Part shown: positions 1 through 8,193 of the stretch, piece by piece
Layout of the letters: every line of letters starts with the position of its first letter
Numbering within the stretch: position 1 is the first letter of the stretch
Assembly: GCA_913055565.1 (NCBI GenBank)
Contig: CAJXKP010000028.1
Coordinates: 1 to 37,764 of the forward strand
Origin: an uncultured Ectothiorhodospiraceae bacterium
GTDB taxonomy: Bacteria; Pseudomonadota; Gammaproteobacteria; Nitrococcales; Nitrococcaceae
DNA length: 37,764 nt
Direction: 5' to 3'
Notes under the pieces: generated by a model
Seen by the model: the letters and a program-made list of their open reading frames with translations, nothing else
What the model was told of the DNA's origin: nothing
Database searches by the model: none
Program-made: the position numbers and the translations under genes

Positions 1-2
1 CA

Positions 3-872
3 AGCTCAGGGCCCTTGCCCACAGCGAGGCTCGACCACCCTGACCACGTCCAGACGACTTGTGGGGTATCGCCAGGCTACTCGGACTGGCGCATGCCGGA
101 GGTCAACGAAGCACTTTCGTTGGCGTATCGAACGGAATCCGGAAACCAACCGAGAGCAACCATTGATAAGGACTTTTTCCCGGCCGGCCACCCGAAGTTC
201 AAAACGTGGACGGGCATACCTCATTTCAAGGATTGGGGTAGCTCTTGGGCCATCTCCCTAGAAAAGGGATTAAGCTATTCCCATTCTGACAATGATACCC
301 CCAGTGGATGTGTTGACGGCGCTGGCATCCGGGTAGTGCGCGAGGTAGGCGATAAGGCGGAATCCAACGCTGCCGCGACGGCGCCGGATCAGCCGGAGAT
401 CTCCTCCGCGGCCGACAACTGCTTACACGGTATCAAGCCGACCACCCCCTCCAGTGAATTTGAGGTGCTGGACAGCGGTAAGATCATACGCCACAAGGCG
501 ACCGGCCTAGAGTGGAAACGGTGTGCCGCAGGCATGGAATGGAATGGCGATACGTGTACAGGCAGCCCCAAGAGAATGAACTGGCAAGGGGCCTTACAGT
601 ACGCCGCCGAACAGGATGGCTGGCGCTTGCCGAATATTAACGAGCTGCGCAGCATCGTAGAGCGTTGCACGTATTCCCCAGCCATCAACCAGGAAGTATT
701 CCCCGGGACCCCTGGCAGGAACTTCTATTCGTCGTCGCCCTCTCGAAGGTGGGTCGACACGTGGAGGGGGTTGATCAGCGCGTGGCAAGTGGACTTCGGC
801 GGCGGTGAGGACACGGACCGGCTCCGGGTCAATTATGAGTTCATGGTCCGTCTGGTTCGCACGGCGGATTGA
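3..872 (+). CDS. DUF1566 (Lcl_C) domain protein, 5'-truncated by the window
   Basis: The reading frame is open to the left edge, so the N-terminus is missing; a TTG at 15 is available but probably not the true start. Two copies of the DUF1566/Lcl C-terminal fold are visible. The first has DWRMPEVNEA and ends IRVVREVG. The second has GWRLPNINELRSIVE, then FYSSSPS, SAWQVDFGGG and YEFMVRLVR, which are hallmark pieces of the family (W-R-[LM]-P-x-x-x-E-L, then an S-x-W-x-V-x-F/Y-x-x-G stretch). Members are usually exported or cell-surface proteins of unknown biochemical role with C-type-lectin-like folds. Cysteines in the second half (RCAAGMEWNGDTC, ERCTYS) fit an oxidised, extracytoplasmic protein. 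A perfect hairpin follows the stop. The family call is firm; the function is unknown. Confidence 0.75.
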   Translation, partial: SSGPLPTARLDHPDHVQTTCGVSPGYSDWRMPEVNEALSLAYRTESGNQPRATIDKDFFPAGHPKFKTWTGIPHFKDWGSSWAISLEKGLSYSHSDNDTPSGCVDGAGIRVVREVGDKAESNAAATAPDQPEISSAADNCLHGIKPTTPSSEFEVLDSGKIIRHKATGLEWKRCAAGMEWNGDTCTGSPKRMNWQGALQYAAEQDGWRLPNINELRSIVERCTYSPAINQEVFPGTPGRNFYSSSPSRRWVDTWRGLISAWQVDFGGGEDTDRLRVNYEFMVRLVRTAD

Positions 873-891
873 GGTCGCCGTAACGCGGTGT

Positions 892-916
892 CGGTGCCAG
901 CCGCGGGCTGGCACCG
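892..916 (+). terminator. Hairpin after DUF1566 gene
   Basis: A perfect 11-bp stem (892-902 with 906-916) with a 3-nt GCG loop begins 20 bases after the stop codon. It lacks a long T-run (CCCCTTC follows), so termination is inferred from stem strength and position. Confidence 0.6.
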
Positions 917-1521
917 GCCCCTTCGGGAGCCACGCAGCCGAGTCGCAAGCCACTGCCCTCAGAGCACCGCGATAGGTCAACAAGCCATTGAAGCCGAACA
1001 CACCCTCCCCTTCGGCAGACCCTGATCCCTCCGTCACTGCTGGTGAGACGTTAGCAACCAACGCCGGCGCCAGGTTGCGTTAGCGATGCAGTCAATCCAG
1101 CTAACGATTCGAACCCAACCAGCCGTATCTCAGGCAAGTTGCCGGTACACCGCCGCGCAGCGACCGAGCCAAGACTCGGCCAAGGCGCCTTCAGCCTTGT
1201 TCGCGCCCGAGGCAATAAGGGGCACGCCACGACGAGCTCCGTAGCCCATCTGTACCACCTCCCCTTCTACCTGTCGCCGTCACCCAACAACCCCTGAAAT
1301 GCCGGCATGGCGGGGCTTTGAGCTTTTCATTGGCTGCGCTTGACATCGTGCTTGGTCCCATCGAGAGCTTACCCCCAACCTACCCCTACGCGCCGAAGCG
1401 CGAACTGGAAATAGGGCTGGGTACTGAGTCCGTGGCCCGATTCGCCCAAGGCGTTGGGTCTGTTAGGGACATGGAGCCAACCCAGGCGAGCCATTGGGTT
1501 CGAACAATAAAGAGGTGTTGG
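917..1521 (+). promoter_or_regulatory. Non-coding leader of protease cassette 1
   Basis: I see no convincing gene here; short open frames lack family features. The right part (about 1203-1521) shares blocks with the leader of the second protease (about 5304-5637): GAGGCAATAAGGGGC (near 1208 and 5311), ACCTGTCGCC, a CTGAAATnCCGGCATGnCGGGG hairpin-like block, a TTGGCT..TGAC..TCGTGCTTGG block, and a last 73-nt stretch from GATTCGCCC to GAGGTGTTG that has the same length in both. A small hairpin can form near 1478-1500 just ahead of the ribosome binding site. This looks like a co-duplicated promoter and 5' UTR. The protease frame stays open upstream to 1318, but the conservation is not clearly protein-like. 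Confidence 0.45.
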
Positions 1522-3678
1522 ATGATGGACCGATTGAAGTCATGGCGCACGCCGCTAACTGCCTTCTTAGTTCTTGGCGCGCTGACCGCGAGTCAAGCGG
1601 CGGAACAGCAGCGCATGGAAGGTGAACTTGAAGCCTATGTGGTTGACTACCCGGTTGATGACGGCTCAACCAGTGAGCTCGCTGCCCAAGGCTCCGATCG
1701 AGGCCAGGCTCTGCGGGCGGAGATGCGATACTACTTGCGTCTGGACGACGGGTCGCGCGTGACGTTGAACCCGGGTGAATCCGGCGCTTTGGATGCTATG
1801 ACCACTGGTGATCGCGTCCAGGTCCGGGGCTATGTCACCGAAACGTCACCCATGACGCGCGATAACGATGAGCGTAGCGCCCGCCAGCAGCAGACGGTTA
1901 CAGCGTCCGAAGGACAGCGTCGGATGCGGGTTCGCGAGGCTCAGCCGATGACGTCGCGCAACACGCGCGCTGAGGCGACGGGGTCGGTGGCCGCCAGCCA
2001 TGACGATGGCAGCGTCGAAAAGCGGCGAGCGCTCGGCGTGCGTATCGAGTTTAACGGCCCGGAGGACGCCGTGAGCCGGAAGGCCGCACGCAGTGCCCTG
2101 TTTGACGGTTCTAAATCCTCTGATGCCTTCTATCGCATCGCCTCGGGCGGTGACGCCAGCGGCGGTGGCCAGTTCGGCGTGCTGCCGCCAAGCGGTGCCG
2201 GTAAAGACACCGTCAAGGTCAGCCTCGACCGCGATCCATCAGGCTGTGGCTGGCGCGGCTGGGAGGCTAGCGCACGGGCTAAGGCCAAGGACAAGGGGGT
2301 CGACTTCAGCAAGCATGAGCATACCGTGTTCTTCCTGCCTAAAGGCGCCACCTCAGGCTGCCGGTGGTTAGGAAAGGCACTGCTTGGCGGCGATCTTAGC
2401 TGGGTAAGGGGCAGCGGTGCGCATACCACGGGCCATGAACTTGGCCATAATTTCGGCCTTAGGCATACCAACCGTGCCGACGGTGGCGATGTCGAAAGCT
2501 ACGACGAATGGACGCTGATGGGATGGCGCTATAGTTTCATTAACCCGGTCCAGCGGGAGTTTCTCGGCTTCTACGATGACCACCCGGATAAGATCGAAAC
2601 GGTCGAGGCCGGTGAACGCACCATTGATATGGCTGGGCTTAATGCGTCGTACGACGGGTCGAAGCCCCATGCCATTAAAGTGCCCATGGATGATGGCGGA
2701 ACCTATTACGCGTATCTGATTGACGAGGATCCAGGTGGCAGTAAGGGGGGCCGGATCGGTAGTGTTGTCATTACTACGCCGCGTCAAGGTAAGTCGGGAT
2801 CGCTGCAGCGCGATCGTATTCGGGTCGGCGACGAATTCAAAGACTCGGGTAACGACATCCGGATTCGGATGGAGTCGCAAGGCGGTGACTCGGCTAAGCT
2901 CACGGTCCGTAATGGCGAGCCGGAGCTAGGCGCCCAGGATACGCAGTGGACGATGGCGCCCGGCAAGGAGCATGAGGGTGAGCTGACAGCCAACAATGTC
3001 GGTGACCGTAGCCTAAGCTTTAACAAGGTCTCGTCGCCGAGCCAGGGCGAGGTTTCGTTCAACGGTGAGGGCAGTTTCACCTACACCGCCAACGGCGATG
3101 CCTCGGGCGAGGACAGCTTCACCTACCGCGCCGTTGCCGATGGCGTGAAATCGGAGCCCGCCGAGGCCACGGTGACGCTTAATCAATCGCCCCAGGTTGG
3201 CGACATCAGTAAGAGCGTCACCGCGGGTGAGACGGTGAAAGGCGAGCTCGATGTCTCTGACAAGGAAAGCGAGCCCGGCAAACTCGCCTTGGAGATCACC
3301 GACAAGCCCGACAAGGGCACGGTGTCATTAACCGAGGGTACCCAGTTCGTCTACAAGGCGAATGACGACGCCTCGGGGAGTGATAGCTTCCGTTACCAGG
3401 CCCGCGATAGCTTCTCGAGCTCGAGCAAGGGTAAGGTCGCGGTCCAGATCGAGTCCGACGCCGATGGCGGCGGTAGCGGTGGGTCATCAGATAGTGGCTC
3501 GTCATCCTCCGATAGTGGTGGCGATTTTGGGAGTTCGGATAGCGGTAGCAGTGGCGATTCCTCCGATGGTGGAGGCGGCGGTGCTATCGGATGGCTGAAT
3601 CTAGTGGGCCTGCTGGGGATGGCGCTGGCGGCGTGCCGTCCCAGGCGTGCTCTAGCTGCCGGAGGTGCGCATGATTAG
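1522..3678 (+). CDS. Secreted metzincin-type (M11/gametolysin-like) metalloprotease with GlyGly-CTERM tail, copy 1
   Basis: Predicted 718-residue zinc endopeptidase. The start at 1522 (or 1525) follows AGAGGTG at 1511 and gives a clean signal peptide ending near ASQA (residues 23-26); the frame is open back to 1318, but that extension is unlike a signal sequence. Residues about 31-143 form a small beta-rich pro-domain (MEGELEAYVVDY, RYYLRLDDGSRVTL, GDRVQVRGYV, RRMRVREAQPM). The catalytic domain carries HELGHNFGLRH (His305, Glu306, His309, His315) and a Met-turn TLMG with Met333, the metzincin pattern HExxHxxGxxH plus Met. Two tandem Ig/cadherin-like (tandem-95-type) repeats follow, then a Ser/Gly/Asp-rich linker and GGGGGAIGWLNLVGLLGMAL plus Arg-rich end: the GlyGly-CTERM rhombosortase signal. 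Export is presumably by Sec then T2SS, encoded downstream. The last codons overlap the next gene, indicating translational coupling. Confidence 0.88.
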   Translation: MMDRLKSWRTPLTAFLVLGALTASQAAEQQRMEGELEAYVVDYPVDDGSTSELAAQGSDRGQALRAEMRYYLRLDDGSRVTLNPGESGALDAMTTGDRVQVRGYVTETSPMTRDNDERSARQQQTVTASEGQRRMRVREAQPMTSRNTRAEATGSVAASHDDGSVEKRRALGVRIEFNGPEDAVSRKAARSALFDGSKSSDAFYRIASGGDASGGGQFGVLPPSGAGKDTVKVSLDRDPSGCGWRGWEASARAKAKDKGVDFSKHEHTVFFLPKGATSGCRWLGKALLGGDLSWVRGSGAHTTGHELGHNFGLRHTNRADGGDVESYDEWTLMGWRYSFINPVQREFLGFYDDHPDKIETVEAGERTIDMAGLNASYDGSKPHAIKVPMDDGGTYYAYLIDEDPGGSKGGRIGSVVITTPRQGKSGSLQRDRIRVGDEFKDSGNDIRIRMESQGGDSAKLTVRNGEPELGAQDTQWTMAPGKEHEGELTANNVGDRSLSFNKVSSPSQGEVSFNGEGSFTYTANGDASGEDSFTYRAVADGVKSEPAEATVTLNQSPQVGDISKSVTAGETVKGELDVSDKESEPGKLALEITDKPDKGTVSLTEGTQFVYKANDDASGSDSFRYQARDSFSSSSKGKVAVQIESDADGGGSGGSSDSGSSSSDSGGDFGSSDSGSSGDSSDGGGGGAIGWLNLVGLLGMALAACRPRRALAAGGAHD

Positions 3679-4003
3679 CCCGGTGAAGTGGCTCGTTGGC
3701 GTCGTCTTGCTTGTATCGGTTATCGGCTGCCAAGCCGGTGATGAGGACGGTGAGACGACGCGCCTCCAGGGCCGACTCCAGGTGGTCGTCTCGGACGATT
3801 TCGAGTCGGGGCAATCGCAGCGGTATTACTCCCTGGTGCGCGAGCAAGACCCGCGGGTGGCTCTGACCATCCCGGAGCGGCTGCGATCCGGCGAATGGAC
3901 GAGCGGGACGCGCGTCCGGGTCGAGGGCACATTCGTTGAGGACGAGGATGCCTCCGATGAGCGGGCGTTGCGCGTGGACGCTATCGAGGTCCTCGACGAG
4001 TAG
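3671..4003 (+). CDS. Small lipoprotein resembling the protease pro-domain, copy 1
   Basis: A 110-residue predicted lipoprotein. ATG 3671 is preceded by GGAGG at 3661 and lies inside the last codons of the protease (ATGATTAG overlap), so the two are translationally coupled; GTG 3665 is a less likely start. The signal peptide ends in lipobox VIGC with Cys20; Gln at +2 does not suggest inner-membrane retention. Residues 31-110 read like the pro-domain of the preceding protease: LQGRLQVVVSDDF against MEGELEAYVVDY, RYYSLVREQDPRVALTI against RYYLRLDDGSRVTL, GTRVRVEGTFV against GDRVQVRGYV, and RALRVDAIEVL against RRMRVREAQPM, in the same order. I know no named family for it. A role as a membrane-anchored inhibitor or folding chaperone for the protease is inference. 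Confidence 0.75.
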   Translation: MISPVKWLVGVVLLVSVIGCQAGDEDGETTRLQGRLQVVVSDDFESGQSQRYYSLVREQDPRVALTIPERLRSGEWTSGTRVRVEGTFVEDEDASDERALRVDAIEVLDE

Positions 4004-4023
4004 TCGGCGACGGCCCACAGGTG

Positions 4024-4045
4024 AGGGGCGCCGAATGGCGCCCCT
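4024..4045 (+). terminator. Hairpin closing cassette 1
   Basis: A perfect 9-bp stem (4024-4032 with 4037-4045) has loop GAAT. A nearly identical hairpin closes cassette 2 at 8174-8193, and GAAAGCAGGGCTATC follows closely in both. There is no T-run; it is probably a terminator or mRNA 3'-end stabiliser. Confidence 0.6.
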
Positions 4046-4467
4046 ACTGAAAGCAGGGCTATCACCGGAGCGTTTGGTAAGTGCCCGCAGCAGTGGGGTA
4101 AAACCCATGGGCCCTGCAGCGTTCCTATATCTCGTGGCCCGGCGCGGGTTGCCACGGCGCGTTAATCGAGGTCCGGCCAGGCGCTTGGCCGGCGTCGGTG
4201 CTTTGCCACTGGCAGACCCCCGGAATTGAGTCAGCGAATTTCCGTGGATACGCCATTAGGTAGGCCAGTGGTGCAACACACATCAAATGGGCGCTTGCTC
4301 CGATACTGCCGGGAGGTTCTCCAATTGTGGCAGCCTCGTTGGTGATGGGGATGGGCGTGCCGCTAACGGCAGGCAGTTAACGTCAGTGTCTTAGCTATAG
4401 GCAACTGGGTGCCGATACCGTTGAGCCGGCGCGATAGCGACGGCGAGCGGCTCCAACCCGCCGCGTC
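4046..4467. other. Gap before rhombosortase
   Basis: No gene, RNA or repeat is recognised beyond the block shared with cassette 2 just after the hairpin. It presumably holds the promoter of the rhombosortase gene, but no clear -35/-10 pair is visible. Confidence 0.3.
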
Positions 4468-5112
4468 ATGGGCGGGATCAGGGCCGATGCGCGATGGGAG
4501 CCGGGGTTTTTGGGGGTGCGCTTGGATGTGACGCGGGCACGAGTGGTTGCCGCTGTGGCCGGCTTAGCGTTGGCTCTGACGAGCGGGCTTGTCGCGTTCT
4601 GTGGCCTGCCTGTAAAGCAGGCACTGGTCTTCGAGCGCCAGGCCATTCTTAACGGCGATTGGTGGCGGCTACTCACGGCTCATGTGGTGCACCTGAACGC
4701 CTACCATGCCGTTTTGAATGTTGCCGCGCTGGGTGTTTTGGCGGGGCTGCACGCTTGGCGTCCCTTGCCGGCGATCTGCTTCGTGAGCGTGACGCTGGTA
4801 ACCGCGATGGGTACGGGCCTCGGTCTGCTTGTTGTGAACCCAGAGGTGGGCTATTACGTCGGGCTCTCGGGTTGGTTACACGGTTTAGCGGTCATGGTGG
4901 CCGCCGGCCACTGGCGCTGGGACCGACGCTTCAGTGTACTGTTGCTCGCTGGTCTCACCACCAAACTCCTACTAGAGGGGTTCTACGGAGCGAATCCCAG
5001 CACGGAGTCCGCCATCGGGGCGCGTGTCGTCACCGAGGCCCACCTATACGGAGCCCTGAGCGCGACGCTGGGCCTTGGCATCGCGCGCTTGTTACCTAAT
5101 CAACCGCATTAA
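4468..5112 (+). CDS. rrtA: Rhombosortase (rhomboid-family GlyGly-CTERM serine protease)
   Basis: A 214-residue polytopic inner-membrane protease of the rhombosortase branch of the rhomboids. Visible marks are DWWRLLTAHVVHLNAYH (residues 64-80, with the conserved His and WR), Asn84 in AVLN, the serine motif GLSGWLHG with nucleophile Ser134, and the catalytic His192 in TEAHLYG; about six hydrophobic segments cover residues 25-208. Rhombosortases cleave proteins bearing C-terminal GlyGly-CTERM segments, as RssP does for VesB in Vibrio cholerae, before or during surface delivery by T2SS. Two such substrates flank this gene directly, so the pairing is strong. No clear Shine-Dalgarno precedes ATG 4468; GTG 4516 is an alternative start. 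The symbol rrtA follows family naming and is a suggestion. Confidence 0.87.
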   Translation: MGGIRADARWEPGFLGVRLDVTRARVVAAVAGLALALTSGLVAFCGLPVKQALVFERQAILNGDWWRLLTAHVVHLNAYHAVLNVAALGVLAGLHAWRPLPAICFVSVTLVTAMGTGLGLLVVNPEVGYYVGLSGWLHGLAVMVAAGHWRWDRRFSVLLLAGLTTKLLLEGFYGANPSTESAIGARVVTEAHLYGALSATLGLGIARLLPNQPH

Positions 5113-5637
5113 AGCTGCCGTGGCAGGCCTGCCTACATCCGATAAAGCGCATCTCCACCCCTGAATCCCTCGCGCTTGGCGACTGTCAGCGTCTATTACC
5201 GATACAGGTTGTGGCGCCAATCAACTCAGATGCCGGCAGACGGTCGGTGCACCACGGGTTAGCGGCTGGGTGTATGCCTTGGCCCGCGTGCCGTCAGCGT
5301 TATCCGCGCCTGAGGCAATAAGGGGCGCGCCGGAATAGGTTCCTCAGCCCATCCATCCCAACTCTCCTAACACCTGTCGCCATGGGGCGACATGCACTGA
5401 AATCCCGGCATGACGGGGTTTTGCGGCTTTAGTTGGCTCTGCCTGACCTCGTGCTTGGGCCGACCGAGCCCTTGCCTTCAGTGTTACTGCTACACGCTAA
5501 AAAGCGAGTCGACAGCAAGGCTGGCTTCTGACTCCGAGGCGCGATTCGCCCGAGGCAGTGACTGGCGGTGGGGCATCGAGCCAAACCAGCCGGGCGTTTG
5601 GGATCGAATAACAACGAGGTGTTGTATGGAGGACGTG
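5113..5637 (+). promoter_or_regulatory. Non-coding leader of protease cassette 2
   Basis: No gene is seen. From about 5304 on, the sequence repeats the blocks described for the leader of cassette 1, ending in the 73-nt segment from GATTCGCCC (5543) to GAGGTGTTG (5616). A CCCGGCATGACGGGGTTTT stretch at about 5405 could form a weak terminator-like hairpin, and CCAAAC..GTTTGG near 5581 can pair just upstream of the start region. Confidence 0.45.
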
Positions 5638-7833
5638 ATGAAGTCATTCGGTACACTGCTAGCAGCCGGGTTAGTGCTGAGCACGCTGAGCGTGAGCCAG
5701 GCGTCGGAGCCGCAGCGTATGGAAGGCGAGCTTGAGGCATATGTGATCGATTATCCGGTCGACAACGGATCGAACCGCGAGGCTGACAGCGATTCCTATC
5801 GGATGAGCCGTCAGGCTGAGAGCCATCGCCATGGCCAAGGCCAAGCGTTTCGGGGGGAGCGGGCGTATTACCTGCGGCGTGATGATGGTTCGCGAATCGA
5901 GTTAAACCCGGGTGAGTCCGGCGCGCTGGAGGGTATGCTCAGCGGTGAGCGCATCCAGGTTGAGGGCTACGTCACCGAGACGGCGCCGGAACGCCGGGAT
6001 GGCGAGCTGCTACGTAGTCGCAAGCCAGGCGTTCCGGCAGCGGCCGAGAAACAGCGTCGCATGCGGGTTCGCGACGTGCAGCCGATGGTGTCGCGCAACA
6101 CGCGGGCTCAGGCGACGGATGCCGCGGCCGCTAGCCATGACAGTGAGAGCCTCGAGAAGCGGCGGGCACTCGGCATCATTGTCGAGTTCAGTGGCAGCGA
6201 TGATGGTGTAACCCGCAAAGAGGCCCGCGACGCCCTATTCAACGGGTCTAACTCTTCTGATGGTATCTACCGCATCGCCTCGGGTGGTGACGGTAGCAGC
6301 GGTGGTCAGCTCGGGATCCTGCCGCCTGATGGTGGCGGAAAAGAGATCGTGCGCGTTGAGCTAGATGGCAATCCCTCAAGCTGCAGCCCTCATGATTGGG
6401 CAAGTAGCGCGAAGAAGAAGGCGAAAAAGTCCAAAGGGGTAAGCTTCGGCAACCATCAGCATAACGTCTACTTCCTGGATCCCAACGCAACGGATGCCTG
6501 TGGATGGGCAGGGTTGGGACAGCTTGGCTGCGGTGGTGGCAGCTGCACCAGCTGGGTCAGAGGAAGCGGTGTCCACACCACGGCTCACGAACTCGGCCAT
6601 AATCTCGGGCTTGGTCATACCAGCCGTATGAAAGGTGGGGATGAGCTGGAGTACGGCGAGTGGACGCTGATGGGAATCCACTATGATCTGATCAATCCGG
6701 TCCAGCGGGAGCGTCTAGGCTTCTACGATAATCACGCGGACAAGCTTGCGACGGTGGGGGCCGGTAAGCAAACCATTGATATCGCGGGGCTCCATGAACC
6801 GTTTGATGGGCCGAAACCGCATGCCATTAAGCTGCCCACGGGCAACGGTGATACCACCTATTACGCCTACCTGATCGATAAGGACCCGGGTGGCGATCCG
6901 TGGGGTCCAATAGGCAGCATCGTCGTCACGACCCCTGATGGACGCGGAACGCTGCAGCGTACTTGGCTTACTGACGGCGATGAATTCAAGGATTCGGAAA
7001 ACGATATCCTGATTCGGGTCGACTCCCGCGGCGGTGACAGGGCGACGCTCACGGTCCGTAACGGTGATGAGCTCGTCGCTGAGGATGCCGAGTGGACGAT
7101 GGCACCCGGCAAGGAGCATGGGGGCCAGCTCTCGGCCAACAATGCCCAGGGACGCGAGGTAAGCTTCCGGAAGGGCTCGGCGGCTGGCCAGGGCAATGTG
7201 ACGGTCAATAGCGACGGTAGCTTTGTCTACACCGCTAATGGCGACGCCTCGGGTAACGATTCGTTCAAGTTCACAGCCAGAGCGGATGGCGAGACCTCGG
7301 AGCCGGCGGAAGCAAGCATCACGTTTAACCAGCCGCCCAAGGTTGGCAACGTTAGCGAGCGCGTCACCACCGGTAAGACGGTCAAGGGGCAGCTCGATGT
7401 CACGGATAACGAGAGCAACCCCGGCAAGCTGGCCCTGGAGATCACCGAGGAGCCCGACAAGGGGACGGTCTCCTTAACCGAAGGTACCCAGTTTGCCTAC
7501 GAGGCGAATGACGGAGCCTCCGGCGAGGATGCTTTCCGTTACCGTGCTCGTGATAGCTTCTCGGGCTCGAGCGAGGGTGAGGTCACGGTCCAGATTGAGT
7601 CCGACGCCGATGACGGCAGTCGTGACGACGGCGGCGGATCATCAGATAGTGGTTCGTCATCCTCCGACAGTGGTAGCGATTCCGTGGGCTCGGATAGCGG
7701 TAGCAGTGGCGATGCTTCAGATGGTGGAGGCGGTGGTGCTATCGGATGGCTAAATCTGGTGGGCCTGCTCGGGATGGCGCTGGCGGCGCGCCGTCCTCGG
7801 CGCGCCATAGCTGCTGGAGGTGCGCATGATTAG
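5638..7833 (+). CDS. Secreted metzincin-type (M11/gametolysin-like) metalloprotease with GlyGly-CTERM tail, copy 2
   Basis: Paralogue of the protease at 1522-3678, 731 residues from ATG 5638, which has GGAGG at 5628 and gives the signal peptide MKSFGTLLAAGLVLSTLSVS. ATG 5626 is in frame and sits where the first copy starts, so it remains possible. The order is the same: pro-domain (residues about 28-145, with a longer Asp/Ser/His-rich insert), catalytic domain with HELGHNLGLGH (His317, Glu318, His321, His327) and Met-turn Met345, two tandem-95-like repeats, a Ser/Gly/Asp linker, then GGGGAIGWLNLVGLLGMALA and a basic end. It has extra cysteines before the active site (CGWAGLGQLGCGGGSCTSW) that copy 1 mostly lacks, hinting at an added disulfide. 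The catalytic residues look intact in both copies. Confidence 0.87.
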   Translation: MKSFGTLLAAGLVLSTLSVSQASEPQRMEGELEAYVIDYPVDNGSNREADSDSYRMSRQAESHRHGQGQAFRGERAYYLRRDDGSRIELNPGESGALEGMLSGERIQVEGYVTETAPERRDGELLRSRKPGVPAAAEKQRRMRVRDVQPMVSRNTRAQATDAAAASHDSESLEKRRALGIIVEFSGSDDGVTRKEARDALFNGSNSSDGIYRIASGGDGSSGGQLGILPPDGGGKEIVRVELDGNPSSCSPHDWASSAKKKAKKSKGVSFGNHQHNVYFLDPNATDACGWAGLGQLGCGGGSCTSWVRGSGVHTTAHELGHNLGLGHTSRMKGGDELEYGEWTLMGIHYDLINPVQRERLGFYDNHADKLATVGAGKQTIDIAGLHEPFDGPKPHAIKLPTGNGDTTYYAYLIDKDPGGDPWGPIGSIVVTTPDGRGTLQRTWLTDGDEFKDSENDILIRVDSRGGDRATLTVRNGDELVAEDAEWTMAPGKEHGGQLSANNAQGREVSFRKGSAAGQGNVTVNSDGSFVYTANGDASGNDSFKFTARADGETSEPAEASITFNQPPKVGNVSERVTTGKTVKGQLDVTDNESNPGKLALEITEEPDKGTVSLTEGTQFAYEANDGASGEDAFRYRARDSFSGSSEGEVTVQIESDADDGSRDDGGGSSDSGSSSSDSGSDSVGSDSGSSGDASDGGGGGAIGWLNLVGLLGMALAARRPRRAIAAGGAHD

Positions 7834-8158
7834 CACGGTCAACAAGCTCGTTGGCGTCGTCCTGCTCGCGTCGGTCATCGGCTGCCAGGCCGATGACCAA
7901 GACGGCGAGGCGACGAGCCTCGAGGGTCGATTGCAGGTACTTGTCTCTGACGATTTCGAGTCGCAGGAGTCGCAGCGGCATTACTCACTGGTGCGCGAGC
8001 AGGATCCGCGGGTGGCTCTGGCCATCCCGGAAGGGTTGCGATCCGACGAATGGACGAGCGGGTCGCGCGTCCGCGTCGACGGCACATTCGTTGAGGCCGA
8101 GGATGACTCCGGCGCGCGCCGGTTTCGCGTAGCGGATATCGAGGTGCTTGAGGAATAG
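7826..8158 (+). CDS. Small lipoprotein resembling the protease pro-domain, copy 2
   Basis: A 110-residue paralogue of the lipoprotein at 3671-4003, with the same ATGATTAG overlap with its protease and the same GGAGG ribosome binding site. Lipobox VIGC, Cys20. It conserves LEGRLQVLVSDDFES, HYSLVREQDPRVALAI, GSRVRVDGTFV and FRVADIEVLEE, again parallel to the pro-domain of the neighbouring protease (MEGELEAYVIDY, AYYLRRDDGSRIEL, GERIQVEGYV). Retention of a coupled lipoprotein in both cassettes suggests it is needed by the protease. No enzymatic motif is present. Confidence 0.74.
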   Translation: MISTVNKLVGVVLLASVIGCQADDQDGEATSLEGRLQVLVSDDFESQESQRHYSLVREQDPRVALAIPEGLRSDEWTSGSRVRVDGTFVEAEDDSGARRFRVADIEVLEE

Positions 8159-8173
8159 TCGGCTATGACCGCC

Positions 8174-8193
8174 GGGGCGCCGGATGGCGCCCC
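8174..8193 (+). terminator. Hairpin closing cassette 2
   Basis: A perfect 8-bp stem (8174-8181 with 8186-8193) and GGAT loop starts 16 bases after the lipoprotein stop, matching the hairpin after the first lipoprotein. Confidence 0.6.

Noticed and set aside
594-1061. Minus-strand open frame of 155 codons
   Set aside because: It overlaps the DUF1566 gene and the perfect hairpin, and its Arg/Pro-rich translation looks like an antisense shadow.
1318-1521. In-frame N-terminal extension of protease 1 (and 5410-5637 for protease 2)
   Set aside because: The extensions lack signal-peptide character, would bury the true signal sequence, and have ribosome binding sites only at the downstream ATGs. 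Similarity between them follows from duplication of the leader.
1200-1521. c-di-GMP (GEMM) riboswitch in the protease leader
   Set aside because: The leader is conserved between copies, but the GEMM core elements such as the GGACGCAAAGCC block are absent.
2130-2880. Long antisense frames inside the protease and gsp genes
   Set aside because: They mirror high-GC codon bias of the strongly supported sense genes and show no domain features.
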